From Prochilodus magdalenae (taxonomy: Eukaryota > Chordata > Actinopteri > Characiformes > Prochilodontidae): 64,000 bases of DNA. Below the pieces are notes generated by a model. That model did not search any database, was not told the DNA's origin, and saw only the letters and a list, made by a program, of their open reading frames with translations. This document shows, piece by piece, positions 11,436 through 22,990 of this stretch. The translations under genes and the position numbers were made by a program. The stretch covers positions 1,543,501-1,607,500 of the forward strand of contig JAMWET010001300.1 of NCBI GenBank assembly GCA_024036415.1, read 5' to 3'. Every line of letters begins with the position of its first letter. Position 1 is the first letter of the stretch.

Positions 11436-14400
11436 TTACTTCTTTTTCTTCTTAAGGACTGGATTGACGTTCCAGTAATACAGGACCTGAGCAGCAATCA
11501 GTCCATTACAGCAGGAAGAGATGACGTATGTGAGAGCCATGAGAGAGTCCCCTGTCTCCTACAGAAACACATGAAAACAGAATGGATTGTGGACCTATGT
11601 GCATGGATCAGTGAGTCTCTATAGGCCAGTCTATCTTTGTCAATCATGCTCAGACTACGTCCCTTTAGTAATCTCCTTATCCCTGTAAAAAGGTGAATGC
11701 ACCACTTCATAATATTGCTACATCCTAGGCCTAAAAGGCAGTAAAACAGTAAAATAATAGTCTTCTTGCACTATGATTAGTTTATACTGCAAACAATATA
11801 TTATCTTAATAAATTAAACAGATATAAAAAAATATAGGTGACGTGCAATACTGCTAGGCACTTCTTAGCACTTCCACTAAGCTATTTCTAGAAATTTTTG
11901 CCTATTTGATAGATTTACATGCTTCTATCTTCCCAAACCACAATATTTTCCCATACTGCACTGGTCAGGCCTGCTCTGTCACTGATGTGGTTATCCTTAA
12001 AATAGCTTTGGCTCTACTGTACAAGAGTCCGATTGTAAAGTCAGGTAGAACAAGTTGCTAGACCCAAACCACCTTTGCAAACTACACTGGAACAGGATCT
12101 TTCAGGCAGGTGATAAGGACTGAGTTCTGGGACAACAAGAAGACCGGAATTCTGAGGGGTTTCAGGCAGCTGAGAAAAGTCCCTCCTTCTGGCATGTACA
12201 CAAAGCCTTTATAACTTTGCAAACCATTTACATGTACAAAAAGCTCCATAACACACTAAAGTAAAAACCTAAAGTCCCCTTAAAGATCTCCCAATGCAAT
12301 AAAGGAGTTCAACTTAGTAAGGGCCATTTAACTCTTTTGGGTAAATAAAAACACTCTAGGTCTAGATATAGGTTGAGCTGGATATAATGCCTAATTGGTA
12401 TCTTTTACTTGTTAATGTAACTTTTTCCAGAATAGACAACATAGTGTCTGTCTGCAGTTCTGTAAGCATACCTGCACTGTTGTGAATATGCGTGCCAGGG
12501 AGCCGGCAAACAGCAGAAACACTGAAATGGCTGACAGTTGTCCTGTGTGGCCATTTCTGTAGTTTGTGCCAGCTTGAATAAGCTAAAAGCAAACAAAGGA
12601 ACAGAAAGAGAAGGTGAGTTAACTCCACAGTTGAATCACTTCTTAATGAGGTTAAATTTTTAAGGTGCTTAAACAGTCTATCTCTAGTATTCAGATACCC
12701 GTCCAAAGATTATAGCTGGCATGTTGGAGGCTTGCATGGTGGTAACAACAGACATAGGAGTGAGAGGAGATATGAGGGCAGCCATCAGTCCAAAGTACAC
12801 TACCAGAAAGCCCAATCCTGCGAAAAAAACACAGACACATTTTGAACCTTTGGCCCCTTTTACACTGCAAATGTATCTAGGTAACTTTGTCAAAGGTAGT
12901 ATGGTTTGTATGTGTATGTGTCTTTCTGTACCTTTGATTGTGCTTCCTGAATAATGCTGGATAAGAAATCCAATAGCCACAGTCTGTAACATCAGGAATA
13001 AGGCCTCACCCCAGGCACTGTGGATTGAAAACATAATGAAAGCCTGACTAAATGTAATCAAGGTGTGAACTCTACATACAGATCTTCTGAATGGAACAAA
13101 AGTGTGGAAATGTGCTGCTAAGGAGATGGCACTGAAATGAATGAAAGTGGATGCCGTTTTCTCAGTGTACGTTCATATAATATAGAACATGGCTTTGCTA
13201 ATGCTGATCATACAGGCCTACCTGAAGGGGAAGCTGTTGGCGATACTGTAGGCCATGGTGCCTGTGATTGCAAATAGCTCCAGCAGCACAGAGTTAAAAC
13301 TCAGACCTTCAGCACTCCTTGCACCAATGAGCTTTAGGATCTGAGGTAGTTTCACTGTGAAGAACAGCATGTAAAAGAATCATAAATGAATGCTGGCAAA
13401 AGTAGTGCTAGGAAAAGTTAAAGTAGGGTTGGATACAGTAACTTCTCCTTACCCAATACAGAGCCGAGGATGATCCCAATGCCCAGACCTTTGCTTATAA
13501 CTATCTTCAGACAGTCCACTGGGGGGAGATACAAAACCACCGTTAGACACTAAACCTGTAGATCTGATGAGGCACTGACTGTACATTTCCAAATCAAGGG
13601 TATTGCCTCTAATCCTCTGCAAAAGCTTAACACTGGATGTTAAAACAGAGCTGTAAGGATTTGATTGCATTCAGTCACAAGAGCATCAGTGGGGTCAGGT
13701 ACTGTCACAATCATGAAATATTTTTCAGAATTAGAGTGAATATCATCGCTGTCCAATGAAAAACATGTATCTCCATTTTTGTTGATTTTTACTTTTATGC
13801 ATCATTTGATCACAAGATGCTGTTTACACTGTGAGGAAATGTCATGAAGAATGGACTAACGGCCCAAAACCACTTGGAAAGACGTCTGGTTCCATTGACT
13901 TCCATTCAAATTAAATTAGGTTTTTGACCTCTCCTGTAAAGTTGCTAGTTTGGAGATACCTGGTTTTCTTTGGACAGCGACGATATATAAGTTTAAGAAA
14001 ACTCTGCAGGAACACATACTGCAAACCTGAGGACAGCGACATATCATCATATCAAACTCTAACATTACTCAGATCTACTACTTGAACTTATCCAAAAGGT
14101 ACTGGATCTCCATGACTGCTCCACAGTCCGACGCTGAGCCCCAGCAAACACGGAGCATTGTTACAATGTTGTCTAGTTTCTTAGAACACTACTACCCTGT
14201 TGTCAAAAGGTGGTGCAAGTTAGACTGTCACAACCACACTATTAAATAATGTTGTCATGTGGTTGTATGACTACCTGTTGGCAACTCATCAAAATTCCAT
14301 GGAGCTCCAGGCAAAACAATAAACTGCCACATTGTTGTCCTAATGTAAACTCTGCTTGGTGGGGTGTGAGCCTTACACCCCTCTAGCCAACGCTTGACAG

Positions 14401-15074
14401 TGAGTATAGTGAAGGGCTGACTGGACACGTTTGAAGCGTGAAGCAGGAGTTCGGCCACGTTTACGGGAACAGCCGAAGATAAACGAAGAGTTCGAGCTCT
14501 CCAATGAAAATGTGCCCTGTGTATAACCACGCCCCTAACATGCCTATGCAAAACACAGCAGCTAAAGACTTGTTTACACATCTGTAGATGCGTTTCAGGT
14601 TAATACGGGTTTAACCTGCTTTCAGAAGTATGTACTAGTATAAACTGTATGTAACTATAACTCTAATAAACGACCCTATATGTGCTGCACTATGAGGCTA
14701 GCAGGAGCTGACTGACAGACAGGGCACTGAAGAACAGCAAAGGTTATTATATTTTAAAAAATCAGTTTATAGAATTAACCAGACTGACTTCACTTAGGTC
14801 GCCAAAACAGGTTGTGAATTTCACACAGACAGGTTTTCATCTTTAGCCGGGTGACAGAGTTTCAGTTCAGTGACAGCTCCACAATAACGTCCCCCCAGTC
14901 CGATTTAAACACCCTCTCCGCCTCCTTCACTAAGCAGTAATCTGTCTTACCGTGCAGAAAGTTGAAATTCAGGAAAAACTCATCGTAACATTTTTCCGGC
15001 ATTAAATAGTTCACCAGAAAGTCTTTTAAGGGATCCATAAAGGAAGAAGCTTCAGCTGCCTCGGACGCCGCCAT
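11436..15074 (-). CDS. mpdu1: Mannose-P-dolichol utilization defect 1 protein (MPDU1), seven exons
   Basis: MPDU1 is an ER multi-pass PQ-loop protein required for use of dolichol-phosphate mannose and glucose as donors in N-glycan, GPI-anchor and C-mannose synthesis. Coding exons in gene order are 15074-14951, 13518-13453, 13354-13222, 13017-12932, 12817-12699, 12582-12472 and 11558-11436. All have AG/GT borders and matching phases, giving 253 aa against 247 in human. Recognisable landmarks are [11 protein letters not shown] in exon 1, VKLPQI (the first PQ loop, about residues 64-69), the [11 protein letters not shown] segment in exon 4, [16 protein letters not shown] in exon 5, and [16 protein letters not shown] in exon 6. 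The C-terminus is five lysines, which fits a KKXX-type ER retrieval signal. All exons are intact. MITE copy B sits in the first intron. Confidence 0.96.
13741..13985. mobile_element. MITE copy B, in MPDU1 intron 1, inverted relative to copy A
   Basis: It starts TATCATCGCTGTCCAATGAA and ends CTTTGGACAGCGACGATA. Subterminal CTCCATTTTTGTTGATTTTT is on the left and ACCTCTCCTGTAAAGTTGCT on the right, the reverse arrangement to copy A. It is non-coding and about 245 bp. Confidence 0.85.
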
Positions 15075-15089
15075 TGTACAGAGTGCGCA

Positions 15090-15105
15090 GGCGTGACGTC
15101 ACGCC
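15090..15105. promoter_or_regulatory. Perfect 16-bp palindrome containing CRE TGACGTCA
   Basis: GGCGTGACGTCACGCC is self-complementary, with the consensus CRE/ATF octamer at 15094-15101, about 20 bases upstream of the MPDU1 start codon. CREB/ATF-family factors bind this octamer. A role in MPDU1 control, perhaps via ER-stress ATF factors, is inference from position and gene function. Confidence 0.65.
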
Positions 15106-15111
15106 GTGTGT

Positions 15112-15273
15112 TCACCAGTAAAACTCTTCCGTGTGTTTGAACCAGAGGAAGATCTCAGCACCCCGTCTTATCAGCTCCTCACCCTGTTTAAGAAAGGGAG
15201 CAGTACTGAGCAGTATTACTGACGTACCATTCAGTCCGATATAAAAGTTCACTTGTGGGAAAGTCTTTGATGT
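15112..15273 (-). CDS. Orphan candidate terminal exon, 54 codons
   Basis: On the minus strand a good acceptor (TTTTCACTGCAG) opens a frame at 15273 that runs to TGA at 15112-15114. The peptide has a coding look: it includes FPQVNFYIGLNGTSVILLST, then KQGEELIRRGAEIFLWF, and ends HTEEFYW. I do not recognise the family. The stop lies 37 bases upstream of the MPDU1 ATG in the same direction. No matching upstream exon could be found between it and the SPRY gene. It may be the last exon of an alternative transcript, a relic of a lost gene, or chance. Confidence 0.35.
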   Translation of the reverse strand, partial: TSKTFPQVNFYIGLNGTSVILLSTAPFLKQGEELIRRGAEIFLWFKHTEEFYW

Positions 15274-15313
15274 CTGCAGTGAAAACGGTAAATACATAAA
15301 ATATAGACATTCA

Positions 15314-15317
<4 letters not shown>

Positions 15318-15397
<80 letters not shown>
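15318..15397. repeat. (AT)n then (GT)n compound microsatellite
   Basis: About 60 bases of AT followed by nine GT units. Confidence 0.96.
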
Positions 15398-15550
15398 CAT
15401 GTGTGTCATATTGCTGTATGTCGTAGTCATATATGTCAAATGTCATGTTGTGGTAAAATGTGGAGAGCTAAAACTGTCCATAGTGACAGACGCATTTGTT
15501 ACAGGTTGAAATGATGTGCAGAATGGTCTCAGGAGGACATGTGGGGATTG

Positions 15551-15551
<1 letters not shown>

Positions 15552-15621
<70 letters not shown>

Positions 15622-15650
15622 TTTATTGATCCCAGAGGGAAAGTACCAGT
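15552..15650 (-). repeat. (GATA)n microsatellite with LINE-like tail
   Basis: Seventeen or so GATA units at 15552-15620 are followed by GTTTATTGATCCCAGAGGGA. Read on the minus strand this is TCCCTCTGGGATCAATAAAC and then the ATCT tandem array, the characteristic tail of fish non-LTR retrotransposons or SINEs inserted in minus orientation. The element body is not recognised. Confidence 0.75.
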
Positions 15651-16168
15651 ATTTAGAAATCCAGCCCAGTTTAATGCCTAGGATGCATTTTGTAAGAAAT
15701 CTTATAACAATATGTCTGCATGCAAAAATGTAAAAAACTTTATTAGACTTTTTTGAGTGTCTGCAGGTCAGAATGACAGTGTTATGTGCACTACCATTTA
15801 TTGTAAAAAATACAGAATACAAACCCCTACCTATTACATGATCGCATAACGTGTACAAAATTCCAAGTGCATATTTTGAAGGAATCTTTAAATCAGTTCT
15901 GATAAAAGTAAACAACATATTTAACAGGTAAAGAACTCTAGTAATTGAGGTAATGGTTACAGAAATATTATACAGTGCTACAGAACTTTTTTTACATCCA
16001 TAGATCATTTTGCAAGGTTTCCTGTATAATAATCAGAGACGAAAGAATGTAATATGATTTATAACTGGACAAAACCTGCCAGTTACAGTACATATCTTCT
16101 GGTGTTCATTCTCTTGGATTTCCTTCTATTGTATCTCTTATATTCTCAGGTATTTGTTAATTCTGCTC
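15651..16168 (-). other. Probable 3' UTR of the SPRY gene
   Basis: AT-rich, non-coding sequence after the SPRY-gene stop. AATAAA signals on the minus strand lie at 15797-15802 and 15739-15744, so the mRNA probably ends near there. This is inference from position. Confidence 0.45.
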
Positions 16169-19100
16169 TCAGTTTCCAGCAAACACAGACCTTTGTGGTG
16201 TGTGGATTTTCAGCACAGCGTTCCCATCTCGACACATAAAAACAGGATAGAGTGCTTCTCTAAATATCTGTGTAAACGTGTAAATGTGGAGCCTGTTCTG
16301 AGCATCATAGAAGGATACCTGTCCCTCCTCATAATCCACATAGACTCCGACCACCTGAAGCTGTAGAGATATCCTTAGCTTGGTTTTAGGTTCTGTGCAG
16401 GCATAGAGTGTTTTGGGCCCATTGAAAATAGTCCAGTAGCCTGCTTCTGGAGTTATACTGAACATGCCTTTTCTGGGCGCGGATGCAGATGTCACCCCTA
16501 ATCTCCAGCAACAATTAGGTGGTACCAGTACTTCCCAGTAATGCCTTCCACTGGAGAAAGCATTGAGCCCTAGAACACACGACTGGCAGTCGAACTGCTG
16601 ACTGCTCTCCTGCTTGTTCTGTGCCATGGGACACTCTCGCATTTCCCGTTTGTCTTCGGACACACACAGCCATGGTGAGCAGGAATTGGAATCAAGACGT
16701 ACATCAGCTGGAGCAAAACATCAATAGATATGAAGGATTTTCAATAGATCTGAAGTACTAATGTGTATGTAGTCCATGTACATATTATATTTGTTTATTA
16801 CCTGATGCAGTCTGGATCCACTGCCAAACTGTATGAAAGGAATTATCATTCAATAAAGCTTTGTCATTGCAATAATCATCATGTTGTGTACATACATCAG
16901 TATTATTATCATATTAGGATTCTTCTTACCTGAATTTGGAATGTATTTCTTGTTGTCTAAGGACACAAAACAAACACACACAGTCAAGAGATATAGAAGC
17001 TGAACATTTTGTAAACATTGAGAACATTGATCTGCCAGTTTGTTGGGGTCAGTAGGTACATAACTTGTGCATGCTGAGCATGCCATCAGGCTCGATCAAT
17101 TATTGACTGTAGCCTGTCTGTAGCTGCATTCTACTGATCAATTCTATTGATCACACAGGGGGGCTGATAATTTGTGCCAATGGGCTACAGTCAATAAATG
17201 TAACTTTACAATGTGCACCTATTCAGTACATACAAGTATAGCTACCACGTAGGTGTACTAATAAACTGGCAACTAGGGATATCCACCAATAATTAATCCA
17301 CCTAACATTAAGAGCTCTTACCGGCCCTCCAGCATCTTCGGTTGGCTGACAACCATATTTTTGAAATGTCCTCCTGAGTCAGAAAGAAAACTCAATAGAA
17401 TTCTGCTGCAGTTTGTTTTAATATGTTTTGATATGAAGAGGGGGAGTAGCATAAACCGGCACTTCAGTTAGCACTATTGTTACTTTGGTGAAATAATGAT
17501 TCAAGTGAAGACAGGTGTATATAAAAAAAAAAAAAAACATCAGCAGAAGCAACATATTGATCTATATCTATTAGCAGAGGACCTGAATTTGTGAAATGCT
17601 ATCCTTTTCTTTTTGACGCACTCTTGGTGTAAAATAGAAAGCTAATGCTCCAATGTGTAAGCTGTGTTATGAAAAAAAAAATCAAAACTAAATATACATT
17701 ATTAAAACTGAGTTAAAGACAAGCTAAAATTTCTGATTCCCCTAAAACCATGGGAAAATGAAGGTAGCTGTAAGCAGGGGATGGCTATAACAAGACATTA
17801 AAGTGTTTTATGCTCACACTTTCCATGGTCTGAAATGACATTAAGAAATGGCAGTTGGCTTCGTGGAGGTCAGGCAAGATTTGGAAGTTCAAGAAAACTC
17901 TCAGATAGAAGTGCTTGTGTTCTGGCCAGAAAGGCAAAGCAAAACTCCCGTAGAACCTGCTAGAAGGTTTAGCTGATACAGGAATGGCCATGCACACTTC
18001 TACTGCGGCATTCTTTATATAAATTCATTCCTTAATCTGCCTCACCTTCTGCCTCATCACAAAAGTCAATGTCTGAAGTATGCCAAGCAACATCTAGATA
18101 AGACAGGCCAACTGTGGACTGAGTAAGTAAAAGAGGAACCTTTAGCCACAGTCAGTTTTTTTGAAGAATTGAGCAGGATTTTATGAAAAAGCATCTTGCC
18201 AACTCTTAAGCTTGGGGTGGATCTGCTATGCTTGGGGGCAGACAGTGTAGCAGACAGTGGCACAAGAAATACTTGATGGGTAGGAAAAAGAAGGATTCCA
18301 CATTAGGAATAGCCTTCGCAGTCCTCTTACTGTGCGAACAGAAAGACTCCTAGCTGGCTACAAAAAACATTTGTAATACTAGTTTGTAGCCGATGATACT
18401 AAGAACTGCCATTATGCAATGTTTACAGTTTTGCATGTACCATGTTTAATTTTTTTGTCTTATTTTATATGTTAAGTTGTCAAATATAAGGTGACATTGT
18501 GTGCATAAATATTTGCAAAAAAAAAGCATTATGGTCTTCTTTTCTTACCTCAGAGTGTTTTGAGAGAAGAGACCAAACCACAAACTCCAAAAAGGGAAGA
18601 AGTCCAACTACCTTCAGCCGATCCATGCTGCGATCAGTAAGGATCTTCATTAGGTCGTCATCTGTTACACCCTTGTTCTGTATGTACAACATACACACAC
18701 ATTTGCAGATCAGACAGTCAAGTGCAATTTAGGTGGTTGTTATTTCAACAACAATTTTTTTTCCTCTAACCTTTGAAAAACTCTGTAGCTCTCTTGCCCA
18801 CTTCATGATCATCTCACTGTCTATTGGGTTGTCAGACTCTTCTTTACTCATTCTGGGTGCAGTCTCTTCTCGAATTGATCCCTTTGTGGTCACTCCTCCC
18901 GAGACACTGAGGCTGTTTAGTTCTTTAGCCCAAAACCGAATGAGGTCCTTGCTTTGATTGACACCGACAGGCTTTTCCTGAGCATTATTGTCTTTTTTCT
19001 TTAGACTTCTTTTCCTGCCCTGCAGGTAATAGAGTATGGTTAAACATTTGTTGTTGACTAACTCAACACCGCATTAATGATGTCACTGTTATTTGGTTAC

Positions 19101-20378
19101 AGGACAGATGATAAATTAAATGTCATATACCTGTTTAATGTCTTCTGTCTCTTTGGCCATGTCTTTGAGAAACCGGACACACTCTTCCAAGGACTCCACT
19201 GCCTTTAGGTTGCTCTACAGCAGGAAGAAAGTTTATTTTAACCTAATTTTCCTTGTCAAGCTGGTGTATTTTGGTACTATAAACTAAGATGGTGCTTAGT
19301 TTATAGAGATGCAATGCAACTGTGGCTGTTTTGAATGAACACATTTCCCAGTTTGTGCTCATCAGCGAAGCGATGCTAACTTTAGCCTTTTGTTTTAGCC
19401 ACTTTTATTGGGCTGGAACCATTAATTTCTGAATTCATTCTGCTGCTGTTAATCAGCAGTGAACATGTGTGTACTAACACCTCAATAATATCCTGGCACA
19501 TAGTGTAGGCCAATCTTTATCTCCTCAGGTTATAACCCTTTTCCCAGAACACTACAGTAAAACCTGGCCTTCCTGTTATTGAGAAAGAGTCTGGCTGCTG
19601 TGTGGTATAGGGTTTTAACACTTTCAAAAGAGTTGTAACACTTTTACACCCACACACTGGATAGCGTTACTGGCTTTACACATATTCTCCTGAGGTTTTT
19701 CGCTATCTGCCAATACCATCAATCAGCCTTACACCTCTTGTTAGCTGTTTTTAACATATTTCTTGTTGTCCTTTTTTTCATTATTCAGTTGTTAAAAGAA
19801 AGTTGTTTGATGTGAAATGGTACACTGTACAGAAACATCCTGACTGCCAGGGGTTGCAATGTGTGGAGTGAAAAAACCTTCATTTTATTTACTATCCAAA
19901 ATGGCCAGTAAACCTACATTCATCTTCTGACTCATATTTGAAACCATTCCATAATAATCATTCTCGGTGGACATGCAACATTTTGGACGTCTGGTTTCCA
20001 TCACCACCACTGTGAACATAAATGACTCTATAGTTTTCTCTACCGTGCACCATTTCAGAACAATTAAACCATTTAGTATGACAGTTGGTCCTAGCAGGTT
20101 ATTTGTTTTCCAATTAAATGAGTGTTACTGTCTTGTTACCCATGACTGCTCTGCATGCAGTCTTACAGCCATAATGCACGGCTGTAATAAAAGGACTTTG
20201 CTTTTAAAAACAATACCATAAAGCCCAGGGGCATCAGCGAACAGAAGTCCAGAGTTCAAATTACCCTCTTGTTGCTGAGGTTCGGCTTACTCCATGGCAC
20301 AGAATGTGCTGCGTCAATCGGCACCGGTATATTCTCACAGGACTTTGAGGGTGTTGTTCTCCAATCGATTGGAAACAT
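16169..20378 (-). CDS. RING-less PRY-SPRY (B30.2) protein, eight coding exons
   Basis: Coding exons in gene order are 20378-20265, 19214-19131, 19019-18771, 18677-18549, 17373-17322, 16956-16930, 16828-16802 and 16707-16169. Phases agree throughout and give 406 aa. Residues about 228-406 form a B30.2 domain: PRY begins ADVRLDSNSCSPWLCVSED, followed by SSGRHYWEVLV, WRLGVTS, GYWTIFN and the SPRY C-terminal part. Such domains bind protein ligands and are typical of TRIM, butyrophilin-like and other immune-type fish proteins. No RING or B-box is encoded. The N-terminal 190 residues are helical and charged, with two similar motifs, LIRFWAKELNSLS and IMKWARELQSFS. The two 27-base exons before PRY are as in TRIM-type genes. 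The ATG exon has an acceptor just upstream; a donor at about 20783 suggests an untranslated exon inside 20783-20930. The specific family is not recognised. Confidence 0.85.
17700..18450 (+). mobile_element. Tc1-like transposon relic in SPRY-gene intron 4 (antisense)
   Basis: Read on the plus strand, fragments of a Tc1 transposase appear in shifting frames. DIKKWQLASWRSGKIWKFKK occurs near 17840, the YAKQHLDK motif near 18090, a degraded GGGS..LWG region near 18215, and the C-terminal RLLAGYKK-like phrase near 18346. Many stops and deletions show it is dead. It lies in the intron between coding exons 4 and 5, in opposite orientation to the gene. Confidence 0.75.
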
Positions 20379-20782
20379 TGTCTAAGCAAAAATTACACAC
20401 AAGCTTAAAAGCAGGGTAATTATATCTGTTTATCCAAAACTGCTATCAAATCACATGACGATACATGCCTCTAGTCTCTAACAACAGACTATCATTAAGT
20501 CCATATGATACAAATTGTAATGTGATAAATTAAAGACATGACTTGGTCAACTCTAAAATTAAAAAATGTCTTAGATGATGTTAGCAGCTCGGCTCAGCAT
20601 TTATGTAAAACAGTGTAACTGAGGATGAGATGATTTATTTATCCTACATTCTTTGTAACACAGCTACAACCTAACACCACATAACACCACACGACAAGAT
20701 TAATCAGAAACAAGACACGGATCAATCATAAAAAAGAAACGTAACATATCACAATGGCTAGTTTAGAAAAGAACAGCATACC

Positions 20783-20935
20783 TGTCTGGCTATCTGCTCG
20801 CTCTGCCGAGGGTGAAAACAAATGGGCACATAGCAGTGAACTTTGATAGGGAGGTGTCTTATGTTCCAGGAATGGGACATGACAAAGGTCATTATACAGG
20901 TGTCTAGACCAAGGGATTTCCACTTCTTTATCATG
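20783..20935 (-). other. Candidate 5' untranslated exon of the SPRY gene
   Basis: On the minus strand the sequence GCCAGACAG is followed by GTATGC, a usable donor, and the ATG exon has an acceptor directly upstream of its start codon. An untranslated exon ending at about 20783 is therefore likely. Its 5' end is unknown, and the 30-bp repeat array begins directly upstream. Confidence 0.35.
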
Positions 20936-21820
20936 TTATATATCCAGTTATATATAACATATATACTATATATACCATTACATATCACGTCTATACCATA
21001 TATCCAGTTATATATCACTTCTATACCATATATCCAGTTATATATCACTTCTATACCATATATCCAGTTATATATCACTTCTATACCATATATCCAGTTA
21101 TATATCACTTCTATATTATATTTCCAGTTATATATCACTTCTATATTATATATCCTGTTATATATCACTTCTATATTATATATCCTGTTATATATCACTT
21201 CTATATTATATATCCTGTTACACATCACTTCTATATTATATATCCAGTTATATATCACTTCTATACTATATATGCCATTACATATCACTTCTATATCATA
21301 TATCCAGTTATATATCACTTCTATATTATATATCCAGTTATATATCACTTCTATATTATATATCCTGTTACACATCACTTCTATATTATATATTCAGTTA
21401 TATATCACTTCTATATTATATATCCTGTTACACATCCCTTCTATATTATATATTCAGTTATATATCACTTCTATATTATATATCCAGTTACATAAGACTT
21501 ACGTATTATATAGCCTGTTATATATCTCTTCTATACTATATATACCATTACATATCACTTCTATATTATATATCCAGTTATATATCAGTTCAGTGTTATA
21601 TATACAGTTATATATAATTTCTATATTATATGTCCAGTTATATATCAGTTCAGTGTTATATATACAGTTATATATCACTTCTATATTATATATTCAGTTA
21701 TATATAAGTTTAGTGTTATATATACAGTTAAATATCACTTCTATATTATATATTCAGTTAAATATCATTTATATATTATATTTCCATATACACTTATATA
21801 TACAGTTATATATCTAGTTA
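20936..21820. repeat. 30-bp minisatellite, about 29 units
   Basis: The unit is 30 bases, for example TATATCCAGTTATATATCAC followed by TTCTATATTA, with point variants and few length changes. Thirty is divisible by three, so a 10-residue repeat runs open for 324 codons on the plus strand and over 200 on the minus strand. These frames are low-complexity artefacts. The array lies immediately upstream of the SPRY gene. Confidence 0.97.
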
Positions 21821-22049
21821 TATAGTAATAATAAGTAATATCACTAGAATATCTAACATTATACCTATAAAATTAAAGAGTTTTTGATGTATTTTAAGCC
21901 TGGTAGCTGTTGTACTGTAATAAACCATGGTAAAAGTCGACTGAGAAAATTGGATACAAGGAGGCGACTGTGTAAACCATGTCAGAAAATTATAGTATTT
22001 TCCATGGTGACTGAGGTTAAGGTAAAAAATGAAAAGCAGGACTAGGTTT

Positions 22050-22990
22050 TATACGATGGGACAGCTCCAACTGCAAAATCTGATTGTAAGACTTCACAAA
22101 GATAGAACCGGATACAGTAAGATCGCTGACCAACTGAAAATCAGTTGAACACAGATGCAGCGGTAATCAGCCTTAGTGCCATAAATAAAAGCAGCAGTGC
22201 CCATCCTCATAAAATCACAGCACACTAATAGCACTGAAAACAGATGTGCAAGTTTTATATTTGGCCCAGGGGTTATCAATGGAAACAGGAGTTTCTGTGA
22301 GAGCTCTGACAGTGTGAAGGACATCAGCCTCTATGAATGGTGTGCAGGAAAAAAACCTTGCTTACTCATCAGCACAAAAAGGCCAGATTAAACTTCGCTA
22401 AAAAACGAAAAGAAGCCTGATACATATTGGGCACATTCTTTGGTCAGATGAGACTAAGATACATTTGTTCAACACACATGGGGTCCAGCATGTTTGGCAT
22501 AAACCTGTTCAGAACTACCACAGTGAAAGCATATCCCATACAGTGGAGTATGGCGGTGGGAGTGTGATGATATGGGGTGGTATGAGTGCAAAAGGTGTTG
22601 GGGAGATGTCATTTACAGATGGCACCATAGATGCCAGTGGATATACCAAAATACTGGCTGACAGGAAGACTCCCAGTCTCCAGAAGAGAAATATGTCAGC
22701 ATGACAACAGTCCAAAACACAACACTGCCGAATCACAAAAGGGTTTCTAAACAAGAAAAAAGCTATTACCTTGCCAGGTACCCGACTTAAATCCAACATT
22801 TTAAAGAGTAAGGCGGAGCAACACAACCTCTCCAGCAAAGAGCTGCTGAAAAAATATCTGATGAAGGGCAGACTATCTCTCCAGATATTAGTAAGACTGG
22901 TATCCTCCAACTCCAGGAGGATTGAGTCCGTCATCAGAAATAAAGGTGGACACATTCTATTACGAAGTATAAATAAAAGATTTGAATCTC
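22050..22990 (+). mobile_element. Tc1-like transposon relic, third lineage
   Basis: Plus-strand transposase pieces include the catalytic-Asp stretch ILWSDETKIHLFNTHG near 22435. This is followed in frame by HTVEYGGGSVMIWGGMSAKG and DGTIDASGYTKIL at about 22530-22660, the canonical Tc1 DDE core. Later parts (YLARYPT-like, corresponding to the usual SPDLNPIE region) are frameshifted. The N-terminal DNA-binding half is badly degraded, and terminal repeats were not clearly seen. Confidence 0.88.

Noticed and set aside
15529..16008. 159-codon minus-strand frame
   Set aside because: It runs through AT-rich 3' UTR and the GATA repeat (Ile-Tyr-Leu-Ser repeats) and has no motif.
20758..21817. 324-codon plus-strand and 206-codon minus-strand frames
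   Set aside because: Products of the 30-bp minisatellite, whose length is a multiple of three.
20936..21820. CRISPR-like array of regular repeats
   Set aside because: The units are head-to-tail tandem copies with no unique spacers, and the sequence is clearly eukaryotic.
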